Assembly: GCF_014191505.1 (NCBI RefSeq)
Contig: NZ_JACHWS010000001.1
Location: forward strand, 496,001 to 560,000
Length of the DNA: 64,000 bases
Origin: Hoyosella altamirensis
GTDB taxonomy: Bacteria > Actinomycetota > Actinomycetes > Mycobacteriales > Mycobacteriaceae
Direction: 5' to 3'
Part shown: positions 43,865-52,969 of the stretch, piece after piece
How the letters are laid out: each line of letters begins with the position of its first letter
How positions within the stretch are numbered: position 1 is the first letter of the stretch
The notes under the pieces: model-generated
What the model saw: only the letters and a program-made list of their open reading frames with translations
What the model was told of the DNA's origin: nothing
Databases searched by the model: none
Position numbers and translations under genes: made by a program

Positions 43865-43950
43865 ATTGCTGATCGCCAGCCCCGATCATCTGGGCCCTGT
43901 GTTCCGCTGGTTCACCCACTGGTTCACGGGGCCCTGGCATGCGAGGTGAA

Positions 43951-45435
43951 ATGACCGAAGGTCCCGCAATTCCGACGCCGCTCGCTGCAGTGACGTGGAT
44001 ATCGTCTGCCGATACCAAGGAAAGCGCAGCGGCGGAAATAGTCGTTGAGTTCGTGTCGCCCGCGTCGAATCGTCCTGAAGTCGAGATCCCAGGAGATGCG
44101 GGCGGCCGCTGGCAGGTGCGTGTCGACCGGCACGCCGGAGACGCCTGCGCTGGTGACGGTATTGAAGACCGGGGCAAGCCCTGGCGTGCGGCGGGCGCCA
44201 CGCTGATCCGTGCTCTGCGTGAGCGCGCTGCGCGGCGGTCCTCAGGCGGAGTCGACATCGTGCTTACCGTTGATATCGACGACCTATCCATTGAGGCACT
44301 GGTGATCGGGCTTGTTGCGGGTTCACATGAGTTGCGCCTCAGCGGGAGTGGGGAGGAAAGGCACCTTCCTCACGTGCGGCTAGTCAGCGAACGTGACGTC
44401 AGCAGCGCTGTGCGTCGCGGCAACCTATTGGGCCGTGCCACCGCATTTGCACGGGACCTCGCGAACCTTCCCTCAAATCTGAAAAGCCCCCAAGGGCTCG
44501 CCGAATACGCGCGACGCGCACTCGCATCCGCGAATGTCGACTTTCGCGTCAGGGATGAACGCTGGCTGCTGGACCGCGGATTCGGTGGAGTGCTCGCGGT
44601 GGGAGGCGGCTCGTCCGAGCCACCGAGGTTCATGGAAATCTCCTGGGCGCCGCCGGAATCGGCTGGTGAAGCACTCCCGCATGTCGTCCTTGTGGGCAAA
44701 GGGATTACCTTCGACACCGGCGGAATATCTGTGAAACCGCCCGCGAACATGCACTTGATGAAAACCGACATGGCCGGGGGCGCGGCGGTTCTCGCTGCAG
44801 TAAGCGCGATAGCTGACCTCGCTCCGCGCGTACGTGTCACCGCGCTGGTCCCGAGCGCGGAGAACATGCTCTCCGGGAGTGCGTACCGGCCTGGAGATGT
44901 GGTGACGCATTACGGGGGACTGACGACAGAGGTGTCGAATACCGACGCGGAGGGCCGCATGGTGCTCGCCGACGCGCTTGCCTACGCGGTTGAGGACCTG
45001 GCCCCTGACGTCCTGATCGATATCGCAACACTGACCGGGGCCATGAAAGTTGCACTCGGCATGCGGACTGGTGCTGTATTCACAGCCGACGCCGCACTCG
45101 ATGCGGCGATTCGCAACAGCGGCAGCGCAGTTGGTGAGCGGTGGTGGCGACTACCGCTATCTGAAGAGCACGCCGAAGCAGTGCGTTCGACGATTGCCGA
45201 CCTCCGGCAGGCGCCAGGCGGCCCAGGCGCGATCACCGCTGCCCTGTTCCTGAAAGAGTTCGCTGGCGACGCGCGCTGGGTACACCTCGACATCGCAGGC
45301 CCAGCGCGGTCTGAGGACGCGTACGACGAAGTGAATCCAGTTGCGAGCGGATTCGGGGCGCGGACCCTCGCAACGTTCGTCGAATGGTGTGCGGAAAACG
45401 TGGAACCAGCACGGACCCCACCCAGCCAGCCGTGA
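43951..45435 (+). CDS. Leucyl aminopeptidase, M17 family
   Basis: A 494-residue aminopeptidase. Metal and catalytic residues are in VLVGKGITFDTGGISVKP, HLMKTDMAGGAAV and the diagnostic NTDAEGRMVLADAL. M17 enzymes are hexameric, two-metal exopeptidases trimming N-terminal Leu and others. ATG 43951 is preferred over 43939 (both in frame, 12 bases apart). In M. tuberculosis the corresponding position carries glgA; here this peptidase and the RlmA-like gene occupy the space before glgC. Confidence 0.88.
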   Translation: MTEGPAIPTPLAAVTWISSADTKESAAAEIVVEFVSPASNRPEVEIPGDAGGRWQVRVDRHAGDACAGDGIEDRGKPWRAAGATLIRALRERAARRSSGGVDIVLTVDIDDLSIEALVIGLVAGSHELRLSGSGEERHLPHVRLVSERDVSSAVRRGNLLGRATAFARDLANLPSNLKSPQGLAEYARRALASANVDFRVRDERWLLDRGFGGVLAVGGGSSEPPRFMEISWAPPESAGEALPHVVLVGKGITFDTGGISVKPPANMHLMKTDMAGGAAVLAAVSAIADLAPRVRVTALVPSAENMLSGSAYRPGDVVTHYGGLTTEVSNTDAEGRMVLADALAYAVEDLAPDVLIDIATLTGAMKVALGMRTGAVFTADAALDAAIRNSGSAVGERWWRLPLSEEHAEAVRSTIADLRQAPGGPGAITAALFLKEFAGDARWVHLDIAGPARSEDAYDEVNPVASGFGARTLATFVEWCAENVEPARTPPSQP

Positions 45436-45441
45436 GACATC

Positions 45442-46329
45442 GTGCTTGATACTGCGGTCGAATTACTGATGTGCCCGCACTGCAGCGGGCCACTGCGGAA
45501 GTGTGAACGCCAGTTGAAATGCCCGGCCAGCCATTCGTTCGATATCGCGCGCCAGGGCTATGTCACGCTACTCAAGGGGCCGCTGCACGGCATAACTGGG
45601 GATACCAGTGGGATGCTCGCGGCCCGGCATGAGTTTTTGAGCGGGGGTCATTATCAGCCAATCCAGGATCACGTCACACAGATCGTCACCGCGCGACACT
45701 GTCGAGGTTCCTCATCGCTCGAAGCGTCGCCCGTTGTGGTGGACGTCGGTGCCGGTGCGGGGGATTATCTTTCGGCAGTCCTCGCCGCTTGTCCGAGCGC
45801 CCAGGGGATAGGACTCGACGTCTCGAAGTTCGCCGCACGCCGTCTCGCGCGCCACCATGTGAGAAGCTGCGGGGTCGTTGCGGACACGTGGCGACAGATC
45901 CCGCTACGTGATGGAACTGCGGACGTCGTCTTGTCTGTTTTTGCGCCGCGCAACGTTCCGGAGATCGCGCGGGTTTTGCAGGAAGAGGGCACCTGGATTG
46001 TTGTCACACCCACGCCACAGCACCTGCGCGAGCTAACTTCCGTGCCGGGCGTCGTGAGCGTTCATGAAGATAAGGCGGGCAAGCTTGCCAGCCTTGCAGC
46101 GGCGAGATTCGCGCTGGATGAGCGGCGCCGCATCGAATTCCAGTGCGCGCTTACCACCGCCGCCGCTGAACTGCTGCTCGCAATGGGTCCAACAGCGCAT
46201 CATCTCAACGACGCCGAGCGGCACCGCGTCATTGTGTCCGCCGCTGAGGCGGCGAATAGCGGCCGGGACGCGGATGCGGCCTTCTCCGTGACAGTTTCAG
46301 TTGACGTGTCCGTATTCACGCAGACGTGA
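45442..46329 (+). CDS. 23S rRNA (guanine-N1) methyltransferase, RlmA family
   Basis: A 295-residue SAM-dependent methyltransferase. The N-terminal zinc-finger motif [25 protein letters not shown] is diagnostic of RlmA/TlrB enzymes; [18 protein letters not shown] is the SAM loop. RlmA(I) modifies G745 and RlmA(II) G748 in 23S rRNA helix 35, the latter in macrolide producers conferring resistance. Which position is modified is not decided. GTG 45442 is six bases after the aminopeptidase stop. Confidence 0.87.
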   Translation: MLDTAVELLMCPHCSGPLRKCERQLKCPASHSFDIARQGYVTLLKGPLHGITGDTSGMLAARHEFLSGGHYQPIQDHVTQIVTARHCRGSSSLEASPVVVDVGAGAGDYLSAVLAACPSAQGIGLDVSKFAARRLARHHVRSCGVVADTWRQIPLRDGTADVVLSVFAPRNVPEIARVLQEEGTWIVVTPTPQHLRELTSVPGVVSVHEDKAGKLASLAAARFALDERRRIEFQCALTTAAAELLLAMGPTAHHLNDAERHRVIVSAAEAANSGRDADAAFSVTVSVDVSVFTQT

Positions 46330-46387
46330 CCTAGCCTCGCCGTGCCGAAGGTTGGCAAGCTCTGCACGCGACGATAGGTTGAGAAGC

Positions 46388-47602
46388 GTGAGGAGTCAGC
46401 CGCACGTTCTCGGGATCGTTCTCGCTGGCGGTGAAGGCAAGCGCCTCTATCCGCTGACCGCAGACAGGGCTAAACCTGCCGTGCCTTTCGGCGGTGCGTA
46501 CAGGCTCATCGATTTTGTGTTGAGCAACCTAGTTAACGCCGGCTATCTGAAGATTTGTGTCCTCACGCAGTACAAGTCCCACTCCCTCGATCGCCATATT
46601 TCGCAGAACTGGCGCCTGTCTGGGCTGGCGGGCGAGTACATCACTCCTGTCCCCGCCCAGCAGCGGCTCGGTCCTCGCTGGTACACGGGAAGTGCGGACG
46701 CGATCTTTCAGTCGATGAACCTCGTATTCGATGAAGACCCGGAGTACATCGTGGTGTTCGGCGCTGACCACGTATACCGCATGGACCCGGAACAGATGGT
46801 GGCGCAGCACATCGAATCTGGTGCCGGAGTCACCGTCGCGGGCATTCGCGTGCCGCGAGCCGAAGCGCGGGCTTTCGGCTGCATCGAAGCGGACAGTTCA
46901 GGCCAGATCACCCAGTTTCTCGAGAAACCGGCTGACCCGCCAGGTACACCGGACGACCCGAGCGTCACCTTCGCCTCGATGGGCAATTACGTCTTCAGTA
47001 CGAAGGCGCTCGTCGACGCGCTGCGAAGCGACGCGGAAGATTCGGACTCCGACCATGACATGGGTGGCGACATCATCCCGATGCTCGTGTCGCGGGGCGA
47101 AGCTGCGGTCTACGACTTCAACGACAACCACGTGCCAGGTGCGACAGAACGCGACCGTGGCTACTGGCGGGACGTCGGCACCATCGATGCCTTTTACGAC
47201 GCTCATATGGATCTGGTATCGCCGCAGCCCGTGTTCAACCTCTACAACCGTCGCTGGCCTATTCGCGGCGCAGCCGAGAACCTCGCTCCAGCCAAGTTCG
47301 TCGAGGGTGGGATTGCCCAGGAGTCCGTTGTCGGTGCGGGTAGCGTGATCTCCGCGTCGGTTGTCCGGCAATCAGTCGTGAGCTCGAATGTCATCGTTGA
47401 CGCTGGCGCCACCGTTGAAGGCAGCGTGCTCATGCCAGGAGTGAGGATCGGGCGTGGAGCTATCGTGCGCCACGCAATACTCGACAAGAACGTCGTCGTC
47501 GGTGAAGGCGCAATTATCGGGGTGGATCAAGAGAAGGACCGCGAACGATTTGCCGTCAGCCAGGGCGGCGTCGTCGCAGTCGGAAAAGGCGTCTGGGTCT
47601 AG
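46388..47602 (+). CDS. glgC: Glucose-1-phosphate adenylyltransferase, GlgC
   Basis: A 404-residue protein, identical in length to M. tuberculosis Glg[43 protein letters not shown] and the left-handed helix end [14 protein letters not shown] are all clear. It makes ADP-glucose for glycogen and, in mycobacteria, alpha-glucan and trehalose. GTG 46388 is chosen; a longer frame to 46301 has no support. No glgA is adjacent in the window. Confidence 0.95.
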   Translation: MRSQPHVLGIVLAGGEGKRLYPLTADRAKPAVPFGGAYRLIDFVLSNLVNAGYLKICVLTQYKSHSLDRHISQNWRLSGLAGEYITPVPAQQRLGPRWYTGSADAIFQSMNLVFDEDPEYIVVFGADHVYRMDPEQMVAQHIESGAGVTVAGIRVPRAEARAFGCIEADSSGQITQFLEKPADPPGTPDDPSVTFASMGNYVFSTKALVDALRSDAEDSDSDHDMGGDIIPMLVSRGEAAVYDFNDNHVPGATERDRGYWRDVGTIDAFYDAHMDLVSPQPVFNLYNRRWPIRGAAENLAPAKFVEGGIAQESVVGAGSVISASVVRQSVVSSNVIVDAGATVEGSVLMPGVRIGRGAIVRHAILDKNVVVGEGAIIGVDQEKDRERFAVSQGGVVAVGKGVWV

Positions 47603-47603
47603 C

Positions 47604-47632
47604 GCCTGAGCTTCGTCGAGGCTCGCGCAGGC
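47604..47632. terminator. Candidate terminator between convergent glgC and methyltransferase genes
   Basis: GCCTG (47604-47608) pairs with CAGGC (47628-47632), enclosing a nested GAGC-GCTC stem. No T-run follows. It lies in the 34-base space between converging genes. Confidence 0.4.
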
Positions 47633-47636
47633 TTGG

Positions 47637-48269
47637 TTACTTTCGCGCCGCGCAGAGCAGGCCTTCGCCAAGCGGAATGAGGACGCTAGTCAGGGTCTCA
47701 TCGTCCGCTATCAGTTGTGCTGCCTCCCGGGCACTGAGTGCCGCCGCGTCCTGCTGGCTAGGATCACCAACACGCCCACCGAGCATGGAGGCATTGACGA
47801 CGAGAGCCCCACCTGGCCTGAGCAGCCTGGTGCTTGCAGCAACATACTGCGGCTGATCGACGACATTTGCGTCGATGAAGACAAGATCGTACGACGCGTC
47901 CGCGAGCCGTGGGAGCACGTCGAGTGCTCTGCCGTTGATCAGACGGGTTCGCGTGGACGAAATGCCCGCTTCCTGAAATGCGCGGCGTGCGGCCCGGAGA
48001 TGCTCCGTGTCGGTGTCGATCGTCGTCAGGACGCCGTCGGCGCGCATGCCACGCATCAGGCACAAGCCACTCACGCCAGCGCCCGTGCCGATTTCGACGA
48101 CAGCGCGAGCATCCGACAGTCGCGCAAGAAGGGCAAGCGTCGCGCCGATCGCAGGCGTGACCGCGCGTGCACCGAGATCGTCGGCTCGCTCGCGGACCGC
48201 GCGGAGGACGTCGTCCTCGATCGTTGACGATTCGGCGTGGGAGAGCATGAGGTCGGCATTTGCAAGCAC
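47637..48269 (-). CDS. O-methyltransferase, Rv1220c-like
   Basis: A 210-residue SAM-dependent methyltransferase of the class 3 O-methyltransferase type. [19 protein letters not shown] is the SAM loop, TIDTDTEHL the acidic ribose-binding strand, and [10 protein letters not shown] the metal/substrate motif. It starts GTG 48269. Position, next to sigE, equals Rv1220c in M. tuberculosis. The physiological substrate is unknown. Confidence 0.88.
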   Translation of the reverse strand: MLANADLMLSHAESSTIEDDVLRAVRERADDLGARAVTPAIGATLALLARLSDARAVVEIGTGAGVSGLCLMRGMRADGVLTTIDTDTEHLRAARRAFQEAGISSTRTRLINGRALDVLPRLADASYDLVFIDANVVDQPQYVAASTRLLRPGGALVVNASMLGGRVGDPSQQDAAALSAREAAQLIADDETLTSVLIPLGEGLLCAARK

Positions 48270-48467
48270 GGCTTCGAGGTTATCGCCAGATCAGCAGGTA
48301 ATTGTGGCAGGCGCGCGGAAAAAGGTTTCTCAGGCTGTACTCAGGGCACTCATAGTACGTGCACATTCGGGCCGGCGAGAGTGACAGATCAGAGTAGGAC
48401 CGGTGCGACTGCACAACGCGATGCGCAGGCGTTCAGGCGACTGGACGTTTCCGGCATCGCCCGAGCG

Positions 48468-48495
48468 GGAATAATCTCGGCGAAGCCGGAGGTTG
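48468..48495 (+). promoter_or_regulatory. Candidate SigE-type (ECF) promoter of sigE
   Basis: GGAATA at 48468-48473 and GTTG at 48492-48495 are separated by 18 bases, the spacing and elements reported for mycobacterial SigE promoters. Transcription would begin around 48502-48505, at or just before the ATG at 48505, suggesting autoregulation and a near-leaderless message. Confidence 0.5.
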
Positions 48496-48504
48496 ACACT
48501 GACA

Positions 48505-49218
48505 ATGATGTCGCGTGACAGTGGTCTTGACGGGGAGGCGGCACAAAGCTTGATGCGCGTACTGGGCTCGGGAGCGAGCAAAAAGAGAGCCTCATCGACG
48601 GGTGAGGAAGCCGAAGTTCACAACACTGATATGGACCCGGACCTGTCAGGCACGGGCGCATTCGACGCGTCCGACGGGCAGGTCCCCTTGCCGAGCTGGG
48701 ATGAACTCGTCCGCGAACATGCCGACCGCGTGTACCGGCTCGCCTACCGACTTTCCGGTAATGCTCACGACGCCGAAGACCTGACCCAAGAAACCTTCAT
48801 CCGGGTTTTCCGCTCATTGTCGAGTTATCAGCCGGGCACGTTTGAAGGCTGGCTGCACCGAATCACCACTAACTTGTTCCTCGATATGGTGCGCAGGCGA
48901 AGCCGGATCCGGATGGAAGCGCTGCCCGAAGACTACGAACGCGTGCCCTCGGGCGGTCCTGATCCGGAGCAGATTTACCACGACTCGCGACTCGACCCGC
49001 ACCTGCAGCGGGCGCTTGACGGACTCGCTCCGGACTACCGTGCCGCAGTGGTCTTGTGTGACATCGAAGGGCTGTCCTATGAGGAGATCGCCGCAACACT
49101 CGGTGTGAAGCTCGGAACTGTCCGCAGCCGGATTCACCGCGGACGCCAGGCGTTGCGTGAAAACCTCAGGCAGATGGGTGTGCTGGGCACTCAGGGGCTG
49201 GCACCTACCTCTGTGTGA
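48505..49218 (+). CDS. sigE: ECF sigma factor SigE
   Basis: A 237-residue group 4 sigma factor. Region 2 is [43 protein letters not shown], with [41 protein letters not shown] following, then region 4 [29 protein letters not shown]. This is nearly identical to mycobacterial SigE, which directs envelope and surface stress genes. The start may be ATG 48505 or 48508, TTG 48493, or a later Met; the first 60 residues are variable. The anti-sigma gene and htrA follow. Confidence 0.92.
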   Translation: MMSRDSGLDGEAAQSLMRVLGSGASKKRASSTGEEAEVHNTDMDPDLSGTGAFDASDGQVPLPSWDELVREHADRVYRLAYRLSGNAHDAEDLTQETFIRVFRSLSSYQPGTFEGWLHRITTNLFLDMVRRRSRIRMEALPEDYERVPSGGPDPEQIYHDSRLDPHLQRALDGLAPDYRAAVVLCDIEGLSYEEIAATLGVKLGTVRSRIHRGRQALRENLRQMGVLGTQGLAPTSV

Positions 49219-49313
49219 CGGGATGGCGGGAGCAACTTTCGGTACTGTGGAGAAGCGCGCGACCAAGTATTCTGGCGTACCTTGGATAGAGCAGAAGTGA
49301 TCGAGGAGGTGTG

Positions 49314-49766
49314 ATGGTGTCACCAGGCGGCGTGCCGCGCCGAATGTTTGGCTGGAGGCTTCCGTCCTTCTCCGCTTGGAGTGCAGGTTCGGGGTTTCCG
49401 GCGTCTATGTCTCCGATCTCCCCAGCATCGACCCAGCGTGCTCCACGTCAGCGCGCGTTTCGGGCTACCGAGCACCTCGCTCACGAAGCGATCGCCGCGT
49501 ATGTCGACGGGGAACTGCCGATGTCTGCCTATCTCAGGGCTGGCGCGCACCTGTCGATGTGTGATGAGTGCCGCGATCAGGTGAGCGCGCAGATACAAGC
49601 CAGGTCCGCACTGCGGCAATCCGGACCCGTAGGAGTTCCCGAGTCATTGCTGAGTGTGCTCTCGCAGATTCCTGCCAGTGCTGCACTGCGCTCGGAATTT
49701 CCGGGCTCCGAATTTCCTGTGGCGTCACCCACCGAATCCGCGCAAGCTCGGCGGAAGCGCCGGTAA
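49314..49766 (+). CDS. rseA: Anti-sigma factor RseA (ZAS type)
   Basis: A 150-residue protein with the zinc anti-sigma motif H-x3-C-x2-C seen as HLSMCDECRDQ within LAHEAIAAYVDGELPMSAYLRAGAHLSMC. No membrane helix is present, as in M. tuberculosis RseA, so it is a cytoplasmic inhibitor. In mycobacteria it binds SigE and is degraded by ClpC1P2 after phosphorylation. ATG 49314 has GAGGAGGTG upstream. It ends 110 bases before the htrA GTG. Confidence 0.87.
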   Translation: MVSPGGVPRRMFGWRLPSFSAWSAGSGFPASMSPISPASTQRAPRQRAFRATEHLAHEAIAAYVDGELPMSAYLRAGAHLSMCDECRDQVSAQIQARSALRQSGPVGVPESLLSVLSQIPASAALRSEFPGSEFPVASPTESAQARRKRR

Positions 49767-49875
49767 GGGTGCCAGCGCCAGTGAGAGTGGCAGCGCTCGC
49801 CGTTGCCCGCCCCGCCGAAAGTGCTGCCGCGCCGCTAGTGGGGCGTGGCGAAAGATCGAGAAGACTGGGTGGCTA

Positions 49876-51357
49876 GTGGACGACGGTGATATCGGGCGGT
49901 CCCGCGATCGCAGCGATCGCCCCCGGCTGGAGCCCCGCCCGATCTCGAGTCCGGAGGTTGACCCCCAAACGCAGCGGGTGTTCCGGCGGCCGGACGGAGT
50001 GTCTGGTTCGTTTACTCCTGCGAACGCCCGCGAACGCGAGACTCCTGAGATTCAGATTCAACCGGCCGATCCAGTGCTCGCTGAAGCATTCGGCCGCCCG
50101 CCTGACACTTCTGAGCAGTTGCAGCGCCCACCCGAGCAGCACGCTAGCCCGCACGAGGAGCTGACTCAGTCAGATCCCTGGCGGGATCCAGACTCCGCTG
50201 TGCAACTGGGGTCCCCGGCGCGCGAGACGGTGGCAACGGATCCAGCGGATCAGCCTCCGGCACCACGGCTCACCGCACGCGATGTCTTGTTCGGTCGCCG
50301 GGTATCAGTGCGCGGGCTCGCTCTACTCGGAGCGATCGCATTAGTCATCGGCCTGTCTGGCGGCCTGCTCGGCAGGTTGACGGCTGAAGTCTACGAAGCG
50401 CGGACCAGTTCACGCGTGACGATCGCGCAGCAATCATCGGACGGGGACAACCCACTAGGTCCGATCTCTGCGGTCGCGCGAGCTGTCACCCCGGCGGTGG
50501 TCTCCATCCGTGTCCGGGCAGGAAATCAGTCAGCCACGGGTTCCGGTGTCGTGATTGACGGAGACGGATACATCGTCACGAACAACCACGTGATTTCGAT
50601 GGCTGCGCGCGGTGGTGACACCGAAATCGAAGTCCTCTTCTTCGATGGCAGCAGAGCGCCGGCAGACATCGTTGGCCGTGACACTCGCACAGATCTTGCT
50701 GTCATCCGGACCTCAGCGGACAACCTCACCGTCGCTGACTTCGGCACATCCGAGTCCGTGCAGGTGGGGGAAGAAGTTCTCGCAATAGGTGCACCGCTCG
50801 GACTTGATCGCACGGTGACCAGGGGAATTGTCAGCGCACTCAACCGTCCAGTTCCTCTCATTGGGGAGGGGACTGACACAGACGGCGTGATCGACGCAAT
50901 ACAGACGGATGCCTCAATCAACCCAGGCAACTCCGGTGGACCGCTCGTCGACCTTGAGGGACGAGTGATAGGAATCAACACGGCCATTCGATCCGCGACG
51001 GGCGGTTCGATTGGCCTGGGCTTCGCGATCCCGTCTGACATTGCCGTAGCCGTAAGCGAGCAGCTCATTCGCGACGGACGGGCAGAACACCCGAGTATCG
51101 GGGTTACCGCTCGAACTGTGGCAAATGAGGCCGCAACGGGCGCCGAGATCGCCAATGTCAACAGCAACAGCCCTGCCGAACGTGCCGGAATCAGGGAGGG
51201 CGATGTCATTGTCCGAGTCGGCGAGCGCGAGGTATTCAGCGCCGACGAGCTTTCAGTCGCGGTGAACAGTCTCGCGATCGGTGAGACGGTCACGTTGCAG
51301 CTGATCAGAACCGGCAGACTGATCGATGTGGAGATCACCCCCGAGGCTCTGCCGTGA
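49876..51357 (+). CDS. htrA: Membrane-anchored HtrA/DegP-like serine protease
   Basis: A 493-residue protein: a Pro/Gln-rich cytoplasmic N-terminus of about 140 residues, one helix (GLALLGAIALVIGLSGGLLG), a trypsin-like domain, and a C-terminal PDZ domain starting near IGVTARTV. Catalytic residues are His238 (NNHVIS), Asp273 (RTDLAV) and Ser353 (GNSGGP). HtrA cleaves misfolded envelope proteins and in mycobacteria is SigE-dependent. GTG 49876 is preferred; the frame extends left but into rseA. It ends 60 bases before tatB. Confidence 0.92.
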   Translation: MDDGDIGRSRDRSDRPRLEPRPISSPEVDPQTQRVFRRPDGVSGSFTPANARERETPEIQIQPADPVLAEAFGRPPDTSEQLQRPPEQHASPHEELTQSDPWRDPDSAVQLGSPARETVATDPADQPPAPRLTARDVLFGRRVSVRGLALLGAIALVIGLSGGLLGRLTAEVYEARTSSRVTIAQQSSDGDNPLGPISAVARAVTPAVVSIRVRAGNQSATGSGVVIDGDGYIVTNNHVISMAARGGDTEIEVLFFDGSRAPADIVGRDTRTDLAVIRTSADNLTVADFGTSESVQVGEEVLAIGAPLGLDRTVTRGIVSALNRPVPLIGEGTDTDGVIDAIQTDASINPGNSGGPLVDLEGRVIGINTAIRSATGGSIGLGFAIPSDIAVAVSEQLIRDGRAEHPSIGVTARTVANEAATGAEIANVNSNSPAERAGIREGDVIVRVGEREVFSADELSVAVNSLAIGETVTLQLIRTGRLIDVEITPEALP

Positions 51358-51419
51358 GGAACGGGGCAAGCTCTCTCACATGGCGTTCGTTCCTCTTGCG
51401 AAGCAAGTAAGCTAGCAAC

Positions 51420-51839
51420 GTGTTCAGCAACATCGGTTGGGGCGAGATCTTCATTCTCATGGTCGCTGCCCTTGTCATCCTGGGACCTGAGCGGCTTCCT
51501 GGCGCCATGACCTGGACCGCTCGCGCGTTGCGTCAAGGACGCGATTACGTTGCCGGTGCGAGTAAACAGATCCGTGACGAGATGGGCACCGATTTCGATG
51601 ATTTCCGTGAGCCTCTCAACGAGTTGCGCAACCTTCGCAACATGTCGCCGCGGGCAGCAGTGACGAAACATCTACTCGACGGTGACGACTCGATTTTCAC
51701 AGGGAACTTCGACTCCCCAGACCAGGCCTCTTCTGGTGCGGCGGGCCGAAAACCTGGCGGCAGCAAGCCTCAGATGAATCCAGAGAAAGCGCCTCTCAGC
51801 ATGAATGAACAGCCACCCATCGACACGGATGCGACGTGA
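51420..51839 (+). CDS. tatB: Twin-arginine translocase subunit TatB
   Basis: A 139-residue protein: N-terminal helix [27 protein letters not shown], then an amphipathic helix and an acidic disordered tail. The G-P-E-R-L-P hinge is the TatA/B signature; the position after htrA and the longer tail favour TatB. It forms with TatC the receptor for twin-arginine signal peptides. GTG 51420 is the only plausible start. A 29-codon hydrophobic frame begins one base past its stop. Confidence 0.92.
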   Translation: MFSNIGWGEIFILMVAALVILGPERLPGAMTWTARALRQGRDYVAGASKQIRDEMGTDFDDFREPLNELRNLRNMSPRAAVTKHLLDGDDSIFTGNFDSPDQASSGAAGRKPGGSKPQMNPEKAPLSMNEQPPIDTDAT

Positions 51840-51840
51840 T

Positions 51841-51930
51841 ATGCAGAACAACCGGCTGCTCATGGTGTGGGCTGTGCTCGTGTCACTCGTGGTAGTGCTC
51901 TCTGTCCTGTCGTTCCTGATCAACAATTGA
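51841..51930 (+). CDS. Possible 29-residue single-helix membrane peptide
   Basis: ATG 51841 lies one base after the tatB stop and opens a 29-codon frame: MQNNR then an uninterrupted hydrophobic stretch LLMVWAVLVSLVVVLSVLSFLI and NN. It resembles a single-pass membrane peptide, but the last 48 bases overlap the 3' end of the opposite-strand hydrolase gene, and antisense of a charged tail can look hydrophobic, so this may be chance. No strong ribosome-binding site is visible. Confidence 0.4.
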   Translation: MQNNRLLMVWAVLVSLVVVLSVLSFLINN

Positions 51931-52932
51931 CCTGATAAAGGCTGCGGTTTCGCCGACGGCCTGCTGAGCCTCGGGTACCAGATATACCATGGCCGGAAAA
52001 GCATGGAGCTGCTGAGTCCATGCATGAACCTCTACGCGCACCCCGCGGCGGTGAAGTTCACGCCCGAACTCGTAGATATCCGCGGCGAGAAGCTCATTGT
52101 GCGCAGCGGTGAGGAACACCGGCGAGGTGATGAGGTCAGACGCATGAAGCGGGGACAGGACGCCCTCGACGGGAACCTCCCCAGACAGCCAATGCCGCCG
52201 GACCCGCACGACCCGCCTGGCTGGGAGGTACGCGTCCTTCGCTGGCCGGGCCACGTGGTAGCGCTCAGGGAACATCGACAGCAGCGGAGAAAAGCCGATG
52301 AGTCCGTCCGGGACTTGCAGGTCCCGCCGCGCGGCCAGTTCACCTACCTTCATTGTCAGGTACCCGCCTGCCGAGTCACCCGCTACGAAGATCTTGCGCG
52401 ACGGCCGCACTGTCTCGGTTAACTCCTCGTACGCTTTGATGGCGTCAGCTATCGACGTGCCTACGCCGCCGTCCGGCAGTTGCCGGTACGCGACCGACAC
52501 GACATCGGCATCAACAGTCAGTGCGAGCGCGGTACAGATCGGGCGGTGCGTCCCGAGACCGCCGAAATAGAATCCGCCGCCATGGAGGTAGAGGATGACC
52601 GGCCGGTTTGCTTTGGGCGGGGAGTTCCGGGGCGACACCCATTCCGCCGGGCAGCCGCCCAGTTCAGCTGGCGTGTACGTGCACCGGGAGGATTTTCCGC
52701 GCGCAGTCAGACGACGATCAACGCGTCCCGATAGCGCGACGATCAGCGAGAAGCCGAGCACCCCGAGCGGCCACAAAAGGAAGAGGGGCCGGACGAACAA
52801 CCAAGTGCACCACCAGATCACCCGTGATCGCGCACTCGGCGGACCATGGTGCACGGTGAAGGCGCTGCCGTCCTCATCCGCAGTAGAGGCAGCGTCGGAA
52901 GGATCATCATAGGAGATTCTGTCGGCCTGCAC
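51883..52932 (-). CDS. Alpha/beta hydrolase, hormone-sensitive-lipase type, membrane-linked
   Basis: A 349-residue hydrolase. The oxyanion-hole motif LYLHGGGFYFGG (HGGG) and the nucleophile elbow GDSAGGYL place it in the HSL/carboxylesterase group. An N-terminal hydrophobic stretch, LFVRPLFLLWPLGVLGFSLIVAL, could anchor it in the membrane. The catalytic His is probably in EVHAWTQQLHAFP. Ester or lipid substrates are likely, exact ones unknown. GTG 52932 is used as start. Confidence 0.82.
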   Translation of the reverse strand: MQADRISYDDPSDAASTADEDGSAFTVHHGPPSARSRVIWWCTWLFVRPLFLLWPLGVLGFSLIVALSGRVDRRLTARGKSSRCTYTPAELGGCPAEWVSPRNSPPKANRPVILYLHGGGFYFGGLGTHRPICTALALTVDADVVSVAYRQLPDGGVGTSIADAIKAYEELTETVRPSRKIFVAGDSAGGYLTMKVGELAARRDLQVPDGLIGFSPLLSMFPERYHVARPAKDAYLPARRVVRVRRHWLSGEVPVEGVLSPLHASDLITSPVFLTAAHNELLAADIYEFGRELHRRGVRVEVHAWTQQLHAFPAMVYLVPEAQQAVGETAAFIRSIVDQERQDREHYHE

Positions 52933-52969
52933 CGTGCCTCTCCCTTCTCGCTGCCCGAGTGGTGCTGGG

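Noticed and set aside
46301-46387. Longer glgC start
   Set aside because: Start at 46388 gives exactly the 404-residue length of M. tuberculosis GlgC; the extension is Arg-rich and unrelated.
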